Source: Streptomyces triticisoli (GTDB lineage: Bacteria > Actinomycetota > Actinomycetes > Streptomycetales > Streptomycetaceae). From it: a stretch of DNA of 55,803 nt. This document shows, piece after piece, positions 1-7,679 of the stretch (positions are counted from its first letter, which is position 1; the number at the start of each line of letters is the position of its first letter). Location of the stretch: NCBI RefSeq assembly GCF_003270085.1, contig NZ_QFDQ01000155.1:1-55803 (forward strand), given 5' to 3'. A program made the position numbers and the translations under genes. The notes under the pieces were generated by a model. The model was not told where the DNA came from. It saw only the letters and a list, made by a program, of their open reading frames with translations, and ran no database searches.

Positions 1-135
1 CGCAGGCGCGGGCGCCGACGCAGGCGTGGACGCCGACGCAGGCGTGGGCGCCGGTGCAGGCGCGGGCGCGGGCACAGGCGTGGACGCCGACGCAGGCGCG
101 GGCGCCGGTGCAGGCTCAGGCGGCCCCTGTGGGGG
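1..135. repeat. GC-rich imperfect tandem repeat coding a Pro/Ala/Ser tract
   Basis: Units of about 12-18 bases built from GCAGGCGTGGGCGCC and GTGGACGCCGACGCAGGC recur from base 1 to about 115. On the minus strand they encode the low-complexity tract of the partial protein. The length may vary between strains by slippage. Confidence 0.8.
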
Positions 136-342
136 TCGTTCACCGTCGGCGGCTTCCCGTTCCCGCGGCGGCTTCGCCGGTTCCCACCCCGGCGGCAACG
201 CCGGCGTCACCGACGTCACCGGGATGTCCGGCGCGCCCGTGCGGACGTGGGCCGGGAGGACCGTGCCCGCGGGAGGGGTGGTGATCTCGGGCGCCCTCGG
301 GCGGCGGCGCAGCGGTCCCGTGCGTTCCTCCATCGTCGCCAT
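1..342 (-). CDS. Pro/Ala-rich protein, N-terminal part (runs off left edge)
   Basis: The minus strand is open from an ATG at 342 to the window edge, 18 bases downstream of the tadC stop, so it looks like the last visible gene of the tad operon. The first 70 residues or so are Arg/Pro-rich with no signal peptide. From about residue 75 it becomes a PAPAP/ASAST low-complexity tract encoded by an imperfect DNA repeat. A second in-frame ATG lies at 333. I cannot assign a function because the folded part lies outside the window. The reading frame and operon position are visible; that it is expressed is inferred. Confidence 0.55.
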   Translation of the reverse strand, partial: MATMEERTGPLRRRPRAPEITTPPAGTVLPAHVRTGAPDIPVTSVTPALPPGWEPAKPPREREAADGERPPQGPPEPAPAPAPASASTPVPAPAPAPAPTPASASTPASAPAPA

Positions 343-360
343 GTCCGTCGTCGCCCCCCC

Positions 361-1254
361 CTACTCGCCCGTGCCCGTGAGGGAGCCGAAGTCCACGCCG
401 GAGCCGAGGAGCAGGCCCGCCGCGAGGAGGATCATCGTGGCCGGGACCATGAACGTGGTGATCATCATGGTGGCCTTGGGCACCGCGCGGGCGGCCTTGC
501 GGCGGGCGTTCTGCGCGTCGGTGCGGCGCATGTCCTTGGCCAGGGAGACGAGGGTGTCGACGATCGGCGCGCCCAGTTCCTCGCCCTGCTGGAGGGCGGT
601 CACGAACATGGCGACCTGTTCGGAGTCGTTCCGCCGCCGTAACTCCGCGAAGGCATGGCGGCGGCTCATGCCGAGGTCCATCTGGCGGAGCGTGATGCGC
701 AGCTCGTCCGCCCAGGGGCCCTCGTACTTGTCGGCCACGCGGTCCAGGGCCTGGCGGAAGCCCAGTCCGGCGCTCACTACGACCGCGAGGACGTCGAGGA
801 AGTCCGGCAGCGTCCGTTCGATCTCGTCCTTGCGGATGCGGATCGCCGACCAGATGCCGACCTCGGTCCAGAAGGCGCCGAAGGCGAACAGGAGCAGGGC
901 CACGAAGAACTGGCCGCGCAGCAGGAACACCAGTCCGCCCACGCCGCCCAGGAAGCCGTAGACCGCGCGCCGGGCCGCGTAGCGGTCGATGGTCAGGCCG
1001 CCGGGGTTGCCCGCCAGGTCGATCTTGCGGCGGTACTTGGCCACCAGTCCGGGGCCCATCAGGCGCAGCACGGCGGGGGCGTAGCGCATGCCGAGGCGGT
1101 CGATCACCGAGTCCACGGCGCCGGTGCGGGTCGAGCCCACCTCCAGGGCCAGCTGCAGGTCGCCGGGCAGCCGGGCGTCCGCCCGGTACATGCGGATGCC
1201 GGCGAAGACGCCCCAGACGCTCAGGCCCGTCACCAATGCGAGCAGCAGTGCCAT
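361..1254 (-). CDS. tadC: TadC-like type II/IV secretion F-domain membrane protein
   Basis: This 297-residue protein has the layout of the TadC half of the GspF/TadBC inner-membrane platform of Tad (Flp) pilus machines. There is an N-terminal membrane segment (about 2-20), a hydrophobic pair around 95-130, a cytoplasmic helical domain with the conserved stretch LPDFLDVLAVVVSAGLGFRQ, and a C-terminal membrane segment (about 262-288). It directly follows tadB on the same strand with a 28-base gap. In this family TadB and TadC form the membrane base on which the CpaF ATPase works. Assignment to TadC rather than TadB rests on gene order and similarity to its neighbour. Confidence 0.88.
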   Translation of the reverse strand: MALLLALVTGLSVWGVFAGIRMYRADARLPGDLQLALEVGSTRTGAVDSVIDRLGMRYAPAVLRLMGPGLVAKYRRKIDLAGNPGGLTIDRYAARRAVYGFLGGVGGLVFLLRGQFFVALLLFAFGAFWTEVGIWSAIRIRKDEIERTLPDFLDVLAVVVSAGLGFRQALDRVADKYEGPWADELRITLRQMDLGMSRRHAFAELRRRNDSEQVAMFVTALQQGEELGAPIVDTLVSLAKDMRRTDAQNARRKAARAVPKATMMITTFMVPATMILLAAGLLLGSGVDFGSLTGTGE

Positions 1255-1282
1255 CTCTCTCCCCTCCCTTCCCTCCGGTCCT

Positions 1283-2224
1283 TCAGACGTCGATGCGGGA
1301 CATGCGGCGGATGAGGACGAAGCCGACGGCGTACAGAGCGAAGGCGATGATCACCGCCGCCTGGCCGAACGGGGAGCCGGTCATACGCTCCAGTGCGCCG
1401 GCCTTGACACCGTTCATCAGGAACAGCGCGCCGACGCCCAGCACGGGGACGGCGTACGAGGTCATGTTGACCTGGGACAGCTGGGTGCGGATCTCGCGGC
1501 GGGTCTCCTTGCGCTCCTCCAGGGTCTCGGTGAGGTTGCGCAGGGCGCCGACCACCTGGCCACCCGCCCGATTCGACAACACGAGCGTGGTGACCAGGAC
1601 CACCAGTTCGCGTGAGGGCAGGCGGTCCGCGAGTTCCCCCAGCGCGTCGTCCATCGACGCGCCCAGCGCCAACTGGTGGGCCACCTTGCCCAGTTCCTCG
1701 CCCGCCGGGGCCTCCAGCTCCTCCGCCGCCATGCCGATCGCGGTGCGCAGGGCCAGGCCGGCCTGGGTGGCGTTGGCCAGGATGCGGGCCAGTTCGGGGA
1801 GTTGGTTGATGAACCTCTCGATGCGTTTCTGCCGCTGCCAGTTGAGGAACTGCACCGCCGCCCAGACGCCGAGCAGTCCGGCGAGCGGGCCGAAGAAGGG
1901 GGCCAGGGCGGCCTGGCCGATCAGCCACAGGGCGGCCACCGTGGCGAGCATGTAGGCGAAGAACTCGCCGGGGGTGACGTCCAGGCCGGTCGCGGCCAGC
2001 TTCAGCTCCAGCCTGCGGCCCGGTTGCGTACGGCGCAGACGGCGGTCGAGGGTGCGGAAGCGGCGTCTGCGGCCGGCCGTGATCTCGCCGGTCTGCGAGA
2101 GGCGGTCGACGAGGGCCGCCCGCTGGGCCCTGCCCGTGGTGTGGGCGTGCAGGCCCATGACGGCAAGGACGCAGGTCAGCAGGGTGGCGCCGGTGGTGAG
2201 GGTGACGAGGGTGCTCAGATCCAT
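1283..2224 (-). CDS. tadB: TadB-like type II/IV secretion F-domain membrane protein
   Basis: This 313-residue protein has an N-terminal membrane helix (about 5-25), two adjacent membrane segments around 88-125, the GspF/TadB cytoplasmic domain (INQLPELARILANATQAGL, then the acidic AAEELEAPAG region) and C-terminal membrane helices. The ATG start is preceded by AGGAA. It sits between cpaF (27 bases upstream) and tadC, the canonical tadA-tadB-tadC order. Its role is inner-membrane platform protein for Tad pilus assembly, inferred from family and order. Confidence 0.9.
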   Translation of the reverse strand: MDLSTLVTLTTGATLLTCVLAVMGLHAHTTGRAQRAALVDRLSQTGEITAGRRRRFRTLDRRLRRTQPGRRLELKLAATGLDVTPGEFFAYMLATVAALWLIGQAALAPFFGPLAGLLGVWAAVQFLNWQRQKRIERFINQLPELARILANATQAGLALRTAIGMAAEELEAPAGEELGKVAHQLALGASMDDALGELADRLPSRELVVLVTTLVLSNRAGGQVVGALRNLTETLEERKETRREIRTQLSQVNMTSYAVPVLGVGALFLMNGVKAGALERMTGSPFGQAAVIIAFALYAVGFVLIRRMSRIDV

Positions 2225-2251
2225 GGGGGCGGTTCCTACCTGTCTGCCTGT

Positions 2252-3589
2252 CTACCCGGCTTCTCGGGTGGCCAGCTGGTCTGCGGACTGGGCGACGCCG
2301 AAGGCCTGGGGGATCGGCTGGCTCGCCATGTAGAGGCGGTCGGCGGTGCGGCGCGGCAGCGGGTGGTACTCGAAGGCGCCGTAGATCCGGCCGTCGGCCG
2401 CCATGGGCTGCGCGGCGAAGCGGGCCACGGTCGCCAGCCGGTACGGCTCGCTGCCGTGGCTTTCGAGCAGGGCGATCTCCGTGATGCGGCGGGCGCCGTC
2501 GGCGAAGCGGGTGAGCTGGACGAGCACGTCGACGGCGCTGTTGATCTGGTCGTGCAGGGCGGCGAAGGGGACCTCCACCTCGGACATGGAGGCCAGGGTC
2601 TGCAGGCGCATCAGCGCGTCCTCGGCGCTGTTGGCGTGCACGGTGGCCAGCGAGCCGTCGTGGCCGGTGGACATCGCCTGGAGCATGTCCAGGGACTCGC
2701 CGCCGCGGACCTCACCGACGACGATGCGGTCGGGGCGCATGCGCAGCGAGTTGCGGACGAGATCGCGGATGGTGATCTGGCCGCGGCCCTCCACGTTGGG
2801 CGGGCGGGACTCCAGGCGGATCACGTGCGACTGCTGGAGCTGGAGTTCGGCGGAGTCCTCGATGGTGATGATGCGCTCGCCCCCGGGGATCAGGCCGGAC
2901 AGGGCGTTGAGCAGGGTGGTCTTTCCGGTGCCGGTGGCGCCGGAGACGATGATGTTGAACTTCGCCTGCACCAGACCGGCCAGCAGGAACAGCATGTGCT
3001 CGTCGAGCGAGCCGAAGCCGATCAGCTCCTGGAGGGTGAAGGAGCGCGGGAAGCGGCGGATGGTGAGGGTGGGACCGGTGAGGGAGAGCGGCGGGATGAT
3101 CACGTTGACGCGTTCGCCGGAGGGCAGGCGGGCGTCGACCATCGGGTTGGACTCGTCCACGCGGCGGTTGACCGTGGAGACGATCCGTTCGATGGTCTGC
3201 ATCAGCTGGTCGTTGGAGGCGAAGCGCAGCGGCAGTTGCTCGACCCGGCCGCCGCGCTCGACGAAGATCGCGTCGGGGCCGTTCACCATGATCTCCGTGA
3301 TGGAGGCGTCCTCCAGGAGTGGTTCGAGGATGCCCAGGCCCAGGGCCTCGTCGACCACGCGGCGGATCAGCTGCGAGCGCTCCACGGTGGACAGGACCGG
3401 GCCCTCGCGGCTGATGATGTGGCCGAGCACCCGCTCCAGGCGCGCCCGGCGCTCGGCGGCGGCCAGCGAGCTCATCTCCGCGAGGTCGATCTCCTCCAGC
3501 AGCTTCGCCCGGTAGGAGGCGACCAGGTGGCCGTCCTCGCCCCGGCTGCCGTGCTCCTCGGGGGAGTTGATGCGTGCGCGGAGGCTCAT
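2252..3589 (-). CDS. cpaF: CpaF/TadA-family pilus assembly ATPase
   Basis: This 445-residue cytoplasmic ATPase should power Flp pilus extension and retraction. The N-terminal domain (about 1-150) carries the CpaF signature ITEIMVNGPDAIFVERGG. The RecA-like domain has a Walker A GATGTGKTT near residue 217, the Asp-box/Walker B region RPDRIVVGEVRGGESLDML, and the His-box TVHANSAEDALMRL. Length is typical of the family. The ATG start has AAGGA 9 bases upstream. It lies between the TadE-like genes and tadB, with short gaps suggesting one transcript. Confidence 0.95.
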   Translation of the reverse strand: MSLRARINSPEEHGSRGEDGHLVASYRAKLLEEIDLAEMSSLAAAERRARLERVLGHIISREGPVLSTVERSQLIRRVVDEALGLGILEPLLEDASITEIMVNGPDAIFVERGGRVEQLPLRFASNDQLMQTIERIVSTVNRRVDESNPMVDARLPSGERVNVIIPPLSLTGPTLTIRRFPRSFTLQELIGFGSLDEHMLFLLAGLVQAKFNIIVSGATGTGKTTLLNALSGLIPGGERIITIEDSAELQLQQSHVIRLESRPPNVEGRGQITIRDLVRNSLRMRPDRIVVGEVRGGESLDMLQAMSTGHDGSLATVHANSAEDALMRLQTLASMSEVEVPFAALHDQINSAVDVLVQLTRFADGARRITEIALLESHGSEPYRLATVARFAAQPMAADGRIYGAFEYHPLPRRTADRLYMASQPIPQAFGVAQSADQLATREAG

Positions 3590-3603
3590 GGGTACGTCCT
3601 TGG

Positions 3604-3999
3604 TCAGTGGTCGAGCGGCATGGTGGCGGTCTTGTGGGCCCGGCCGAAGTCCCAGCCGGGGACGATCGAGGGGATGTCGACGCCGGCGGTGACGGTGACC
3701 TCCCTGCCGCCGTACGAGGCCGGGCAGCTCGTGCCGTCCGCCAGCCAGCTGCTGACCGCGCTCGCGCAGGCCTGCTCGGAGCTCTGCCTCAGGGAGGCCG
3801 CGCGCGCCCCGGCGCGGGCCGCCGTCCCCGCCTGCTGGGCGGTGTACGCGATCAGGCCGATCTGGATGACGGCCATGGCGACCAGCATCAGGATCGGGAT
3901 GAACCCCAGGTATTCGATGGCCACTTGACCGCGGTCGCGATCGCGGTCTCGGTCTCGGTCATGGTCGTGGTCGCGGTGTCGTCCGCGGTCGTACGGCAT
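3604..3999 (-). CDS. TadE-like pseudopilin with His/Asp/Arg repeat leader
   Basis: This 131-residue protein has a short charged leader, then RGQVAIEYLGFIPILMLVAM, a prepilin-type segment with Gly before QVAIEY, the Glu5-like residue and a single membrane helix. Small TadE/TadF proteins of this type are minor pseudopilins processed by a prepilin peptidase. The leader contains DHDHDRDRDRDRDR from a short DNA repeat (3925-3985), so its length may vary. Its start is one base from the stop of the upstream gene, indicating translational coupling. No prepilin peptidase gene is visible here. Confidence 0.85.
   Translation of the reverse strand: MPYDRGRHRDHDHDRDRDRDRDRGQVAIEYLGFIPILMLVAMAVIQIGLIAYTAQQAGTAARAGARAASLRQSSEQACASAVSSWLADGTSCPASYGGREVTVTAGVDIPSIVPGWDFGRAHKTATMPLDH
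3925..3985. repeat. Six-base microsatellite coding Asp-Arg/Asp-His repeats
   Basis: Repeated CGGTCT/CGATCG/TGGTCG hexamers lie inside the leader of the TadE-like gene and encode alternating Asp with Arg or His. Slippage in steps of six would add or remove dipeptides without shifting the frame. Confidence 0.75.
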
Positions 4000-4000
4000 G

Positions 4001-4417
4001 TCAGTCCGTCGCCTCCTCGACGGCGCCGGCGTGGCCGGTCACCGGGATCGGGAAGCCGATCAGGCCGGGGAAGAGGACGGGAACCCTCAGCTTGACGTCG
4101 GCCGTCACGTAGCCGTTGCTCGTCCCGCAGTCCACCCGCGCCCCACCCCTCCACGCGTCCGACAGCTTGTCCAACCCCGCCTGTTGGCAGGCCGCGGCCC
4201 TGCTGCCCCGATTCGCCGCCGTCGCCGCCCGTACCGCCTCGTCCGCAGCATTCCCCGCGAGCGTGTACGTGTATCCCAGGAGCACGCACTGCCACAGCAG
4301 CACCAGCGTGATGATGATCGTCGGCGCCATGCCGAGGAACTCGACGGCGACCTGCCCGCTGTCGGAGCCCAGCCGCCGCCGTAACCGTCTCTCCCCTGTG
4401 CCTGCCCGCATCCTCAT
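4001..4417 (-). CDS. TadE-like pseudopilin
   Basis: This 138-residue protein carries DSGQVAVEFLGMAPTIIITL near residue 20, a prepilin-type motif (Gly, then QVAVEF with the conserved Glu) followed by one membrane helix and a small exported domain. A predicted minor pseudopilin of the Tad system, paired with the adjacent TadE-like gene. Two in-frame ATGs exist (4417 and 4411). The upstream gap holds tandem GCATGAAAGGGG units (about 4420-4445), giving several Shine-Dalgarno-like AAAGGGGG runs, the nearest just before 4417. Confidence 0.85.
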   Translation of the reverse strand: MRMRAGTGERRLRRRLGSDSGQVAVEFLGMAPTIIITLVLLWQCVLLGYTYTLAGNAADEAVRAATAANRGSRAAACQQAGLDKLSDAWRGGARVDCGTSNGYVTADVKLRVPVLFPGLIGFPIPVTGHAGAVEEATD

Positions 4418-4448
4418 CCCCCTTTCATGCCCCCTTTCATGCCCCCTC

Positions 4449-5708
4449 TCATCCCCCTGTCTCCCTGCGCCGCCGGAAACTCACCGACCCGCGGTCGCCA
4501 CCCCGCAGCCGGCCGCCGCCCTTGTGGGCGCCCTCGGGGGCCTTGACGATGCCGAGTTCGCCCGCGAGGCCCCACAGGGCCTGTTTGACCGTGCTCCGGT
4601 TGTCGAGTTCGTGGACGCGGCCGGCGTCGACCGCGCCCTGGAGTTCCTTGAAGGCCGCGGGGACGGCCGTGGCCGCCACCACCGTGCCGGTGATCTTCCG
4701 GATGAGCGGCGGCTGGATCTCCGTACCGCGCGTGTGGCGGTTGACCACGACCGTGGTCTCCTCGGCCTTGCGGATCTGCAGCCGGTCCCACATCCGTACG
4801 GTCCGCTTGGCGGCGCGCACCGCGACCACGTCCGGGGTCGTCACGAGCAGGGCGGTGTCGGCCATCTCCACGGCCGCCGCGCTCGCCCCGCCCATCTGGG
4901 CGCCGCAGTCCAGGACGACGACCTCGTAGCGGGAGCGCAGGGCGCTGACGATCTGGCGGGCGGCGCGGTCGGTGACCTCCTCGCCGCGTTCGCCCTCGCC
5001 GGGGGCGAGCAGCAGCGCGAGTCCGGTGTCGTGGCGGAAGACGGCGTCGGCCAGGACGCGCGGGGAGATGTCGGTGATGGTGGCGAGGTCGACGACCGAG
5101 CGGCGGAACTGGACGTCCAGGTAGGAGGCGATGTCGCCGGTCTGGAGGTCCATGTCGACCAGGGCGGTGCTGTGGCCGGACGTCTGGGCGGCGAGGGCGA
5201 GCTGTATCGCGGCGAGGGTGGCGCCCACCCCGCCCTTGGCGCCGCTCACCGTCACCACGCGCCCGCCGGCCCCGGTGAACACGTCACCGCCGTGGCCGAG
5301 GTGGCGTCGTACGCCCACCGACCACTGGGCCACCGCCTGTACGCGGCTGACCAGTTCCTCGTAGCTCAGCGGCAGCGCCACCAGGCCGCGCGCGCCGGAG
5401 TCCATGGCGGCGGAGAACAGGCCGGGGCTCGCGTCGGAGGTGATGAGGATGACGCCGACCGCCGGGAAGCGCAGGGCCACCTCGCGGATCAGCTCCAGGG
5501 CCGGGACCGGGCCGATCCGCTCGTGCACCACCACGATCTCGGGCAGCTCGTCGACGGACTCGGCGGCCAGGCGCGCCAGGGTGTCGATGAGCTGGGTGGA
5601 GTCGGCGACCGGGGGCACCGGCTCGGCGTCGGGGAGCTGGCTGAGCAGGGTGACGATGGACCGGGCCGCGTCCGCGTCGCCGACTGCCGGGAGGATCCTG
5701 GTGGGCAT
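4449..5708 (-). CDS. cpaE: CpaE-like MinD/ParA-family ATPase of the Tad locus
   Basis: This 419-residue protein has an N-terminal receiver-like domain (about 1-130, lacking a clear phosphoacceptor set) followed by a MinD/ParA ATPase domain. The deviant Walker A is SGAKGGVGATLAA near residue 155, and VDMDLQTGDIASYLD and VVLDCGAQ are typical later motifs. CpaE proteins position Tad pili at the cell pole or envelope. Here the Thr of the usual KGGVGKT is preceded by Ala instead of Lys (KGGVGAT), as is common in CpaE. The C-terminal 30 residues are Lys/Arg/Gly-rich. It sits between the SAF protein (13-base gap) and the TadE-like genes. Confidence 0.9.
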   Translation of the reverse strand: MPTRILPAVGDADAARSIVTLLSQLPDAEPVPPVADSTQLIDTLARLAAESVDELPEIVVVHERIGPVPALELIREVALRFPAVGVILITSDASPGLFSAAMDSGARGLVALPLSYEELVSRVQAVAQWSVGVRRHLGHGGDVFTGAGGRVVTVSGAKGGVGATLAAIQLALAAQTSGHSTALVDMDLQTGDIASYLDVQFRRSVVDLATITDISPRVLADAVFRHDTGLALLLAPGEGERGEEVTDRAARQIVSALRSRYEVVVLDCGAQMGGASAAAVEMADTALLVTTPDVVAVRAAKRTVRMWDRLQIRKAEETTVVVNRHTRGTEIQPPLIRKITGTVVAATAVPAAFKELQGAVDAGRVHELDNRSTVKQALWGLAGELGIVKAPEGAHKGGGRLRGGDRGSVSFRRRRETGG

Positions 5709-5721
5709 GCGTGCGGGCCTC

Positions 5722-6429
5722 TCACTTGTCGTTCGCGAGTTCGTAGGTCCGGTCCTTGGGCGAGACGCTGGTGTCGCTGCCGGGAGCGACCAGCGCGAGC
5801 CGGACCCGCTGGGCGAACGACTCGGCGTAGGTGATGCGCTGGGCGTCGATGGCGGACAGCGCGAAGGTGATGGGGACGGCGTCGGTGGGCTGCCGGCCGC
5901 GGTCGTCGGCGTTCGGCTGCAGCGCGGTGATCCGGCCGACGTCCAGGACCTTGGCGTTGGTCACGATGATCTTGGACTGGGCGGGGTCGCCCTGCCGCTG
6001 TCCGCCGAAGGTGGCGTACACGTTGACCGTGGAGCCCGGCGTGATCTTGCCGGCCACACCGGTCGCCGCGTCGATCATGATGGCGACCTCCTGCTGCCCC
6101 GGCTGCAGGGCGGGCCGGTCCACGATCATGTCGCTCTGCAGCAGGGAGCCCTGGCGCAGGGTGGTGACCGCGATCTTGCCCTGGATCTGCGCGAGGTCGG
6201 TGACGGCGTTCGGCGACAGCCACCGCTTGGGCATCCTGACCTTCTCGAACTGGCCCGTGTTCAGCGCGGTGTACGGCGGCACGTTCGTCTTGAGCTGGTA
6301 GGCCGTGACCTCGGGGCCGACCTTGGACTTCACGTCACTGATGACGGAGAGCACGCCCGCGAACGCGCCGAGGGCGCAGATGACGGACAGAATCAGGAGT
6401 ATCACGCCGCGGCGCTGACGGGAGTTCAT
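5722..6429 (-). CDS. cpaB: CpaB/RcpC-like SAF-domain pilus assembly protein
   Basis: This 235-residue protein has an N-terminal membrane anchor (about 9-32) and a SAF domain (about 45-110) with VRMPKRWLSPNAVTDLAQIQ and GSLLQSDMIV. A second CpaB-like region follows (EVAIMIDAATGVAGKITPGS and VNVYATF). CpaB/RcpC proteins act on the outside of the membrane in Flp pilus biogenesis. It is the first recognisable pilus assembly gene of the leftward operon, directly upstream of cpaE. Confidence 0.88.
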   Translation of the reverse strand: MNSRQRRGVILLILSVICALGAFAGVLSVISDVKSKVGPEVTAYQLKTNVPPYTALNTGQFEKVRMPKRWLSPNAVTDLAQIQGKIAVTTLRQGSLLQSDMIVDRPALQPGQQEVAIMIDAATGVAGKITPGSTVNVYATFGGQRQGDPAQSKIIVTNAKVLDVGRITALQPNADDRGRQPTDAVPITFALSAIDAQRITYAESFAQRVRLALVAPGSDTSVSPKDRTYELANDK

Positions 6430-6499
6430 GAACCCTGCAACCTCATGGGGGATGTCGGTCGGCGGTGTCGAGCGGGATCGATGGGCGGTGGCTCGGGGC

Positions 6500-7351
6500 T
6501 CACCCGAACCCGGTGGGTGCCGGGCTCTCTCGGGCGGGAGGCGGGGTGGCGGAGCAGAAGACGCAGCGGTCTCCGATGACGTCGATGCCGCACCAGTGGC
6601 ACACGCCCTGGCGGACCGAGGTGACCAGCTGGTAGAGCACCGACAGGTCGGGCAGGTAGGTGCAGAACTCGATCAGCTTTCCGGTCCCCCACCAGGTGGC
6701 GGACTCGGCCGGCAGGGCGGTCTCGCGCAGTCCCTGCACGTTCCAGGCCGGGGCGAGGGTGGAACCGGCCCAGTCGGACTGGAGCCGGCCCTTGGCCAGC
6801 AGCATCCAGGTGCCGAAGTCCGGCCCGGCCAGGGTGGCTTCGGGGCCGATCCTGACGAGCTGCGGCTCGGGGTGGGCGATCACGCCGAACTGACTTCCGG
6901 GAACCCAGGACTTGGCGTGCGCCTTGAGGTCGACGGGGACGCGGTCGAGGCGGGTGACGGAGCCCAGGACGGCGCCGGAGTGGATGTAGTGGGTGAGCAG
7001 CCGGGCGGCCGAGGCGAGTACGCCGGGGCTGAGGTCGCAGGAGGCGAGCTGGCGCAACTGGCGGGCGAGGACGGCGAGTCCGAGCGGGGGCAGGCCGGGC
7101 CGGAACAGGGCGATGCGGTCGCTCTCCAGCAGGGAGCGGATCGTGTGCAGCCGGCGCTCGACCCCGCGGGGGGCGGCGCGCGAGCACACCACGACGACAT
7201 GCCCGTGGTGGTCGATCAGCGTCTGCATCCCGTCCAGTGCCTGTTCGAGCGGCTGCCGGTCCAGGTCCTGCAGGACGACGGCGGGCACGGTCCGTTCGTC
7301 CTGCGCGGGCAGCGCCATGTCGGCGCTCGTCACAGCAATGGCAGTTGACAC
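6500..7351 (-). CDS. Conserved hypothetical protein with C-terminal zinc ribbon
   Basis: The 283-residue protein starts at a GTG with GGGGAGC just upstream; an in-frame TTG at 7489 lacks such a site. No membrane segment is evident. The C-terminus carries CHWC-x8-CVFC, a four-cysteine zinc ribbon, after a domain with conserved Trp-rich stretches (ATWWGTGKLIEF). It is 70 bases upstream of cpaB on the same strand and probably the promoter-proximal gene of the pilus operon. Function unknown; a regulatory or assembly role is only suggested by position. Confidence 0.75.
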   Translation of the reverse strand: MSTAIAVTSADMALPAQDERTVPAVVLQDLDRQPLEQALDGMQTLIDHHGHVVVVCSRAAPRGVERRLHTIRSLLESDRIALFRPGLPPLGLAVLARQLRQLASCDLSPGVLASAARLLTHYIHSGAVLGSVTRLDRVPVDLKAHAKSWVPGSQFGVIAHPEPQLVRIGPEATLAGPDFGTWMLLAKGRLQSDWAGSTLAPAWNVQGLRETALPAESATWWGTGKLIEFCTYLPDLSVLYQLVTSVRQGVCHWCGIDVIGDRCVFCSATPPPARESPAPTGFG

Positions 7352-7679
7352 GCGCTGCTCCCCGTTTGACGCCCTGTCGGCCCGCCGTCGTTCCTCAGGC
7401 AAGCCGAGTTGACTTCGCTGCGTGACTACCTCAGCACTGTATCCACGCCTCCGGGGCCGGAGAACAGCGATTCTGCACCTGGATCGCAACGCTTCATGCG
7501 CAAGTCACGTCAAACCGGGGCAGGTTGAGCATACTTTCGCGACCCGAAGGCATGGGCCCCGTACGGCCGGTTGACTGTGGGCCCGCGTTTGGGCCCCCGG
7601 GCCCACGCCTCCCGGCTCGCTCCGCGCCTACGCTCGCCGCCCTGGAAGGCGCTTGCCACTGTGCGAGGAGGGGTGCCGT
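7352..7679. other. Divergent intergenic region, tad operon / pilin-like gene
   Basis: This 328-base region separates leftward and rightward transcription units and must hold both promoters. On the minus strand a TACAGT hexamer occurs near 7435-7440, a possible -10 without a clear -35. I saw no strong palindrome or terminator. Confidence 0.5.

Noticed and set aside
26..961. Long plus-strand open frame opposite tadC
   Set aside because: Arg/Ser-rich translation and position exactly antisense to a motif-complete TadC gene; a GC-rich shadow frame.
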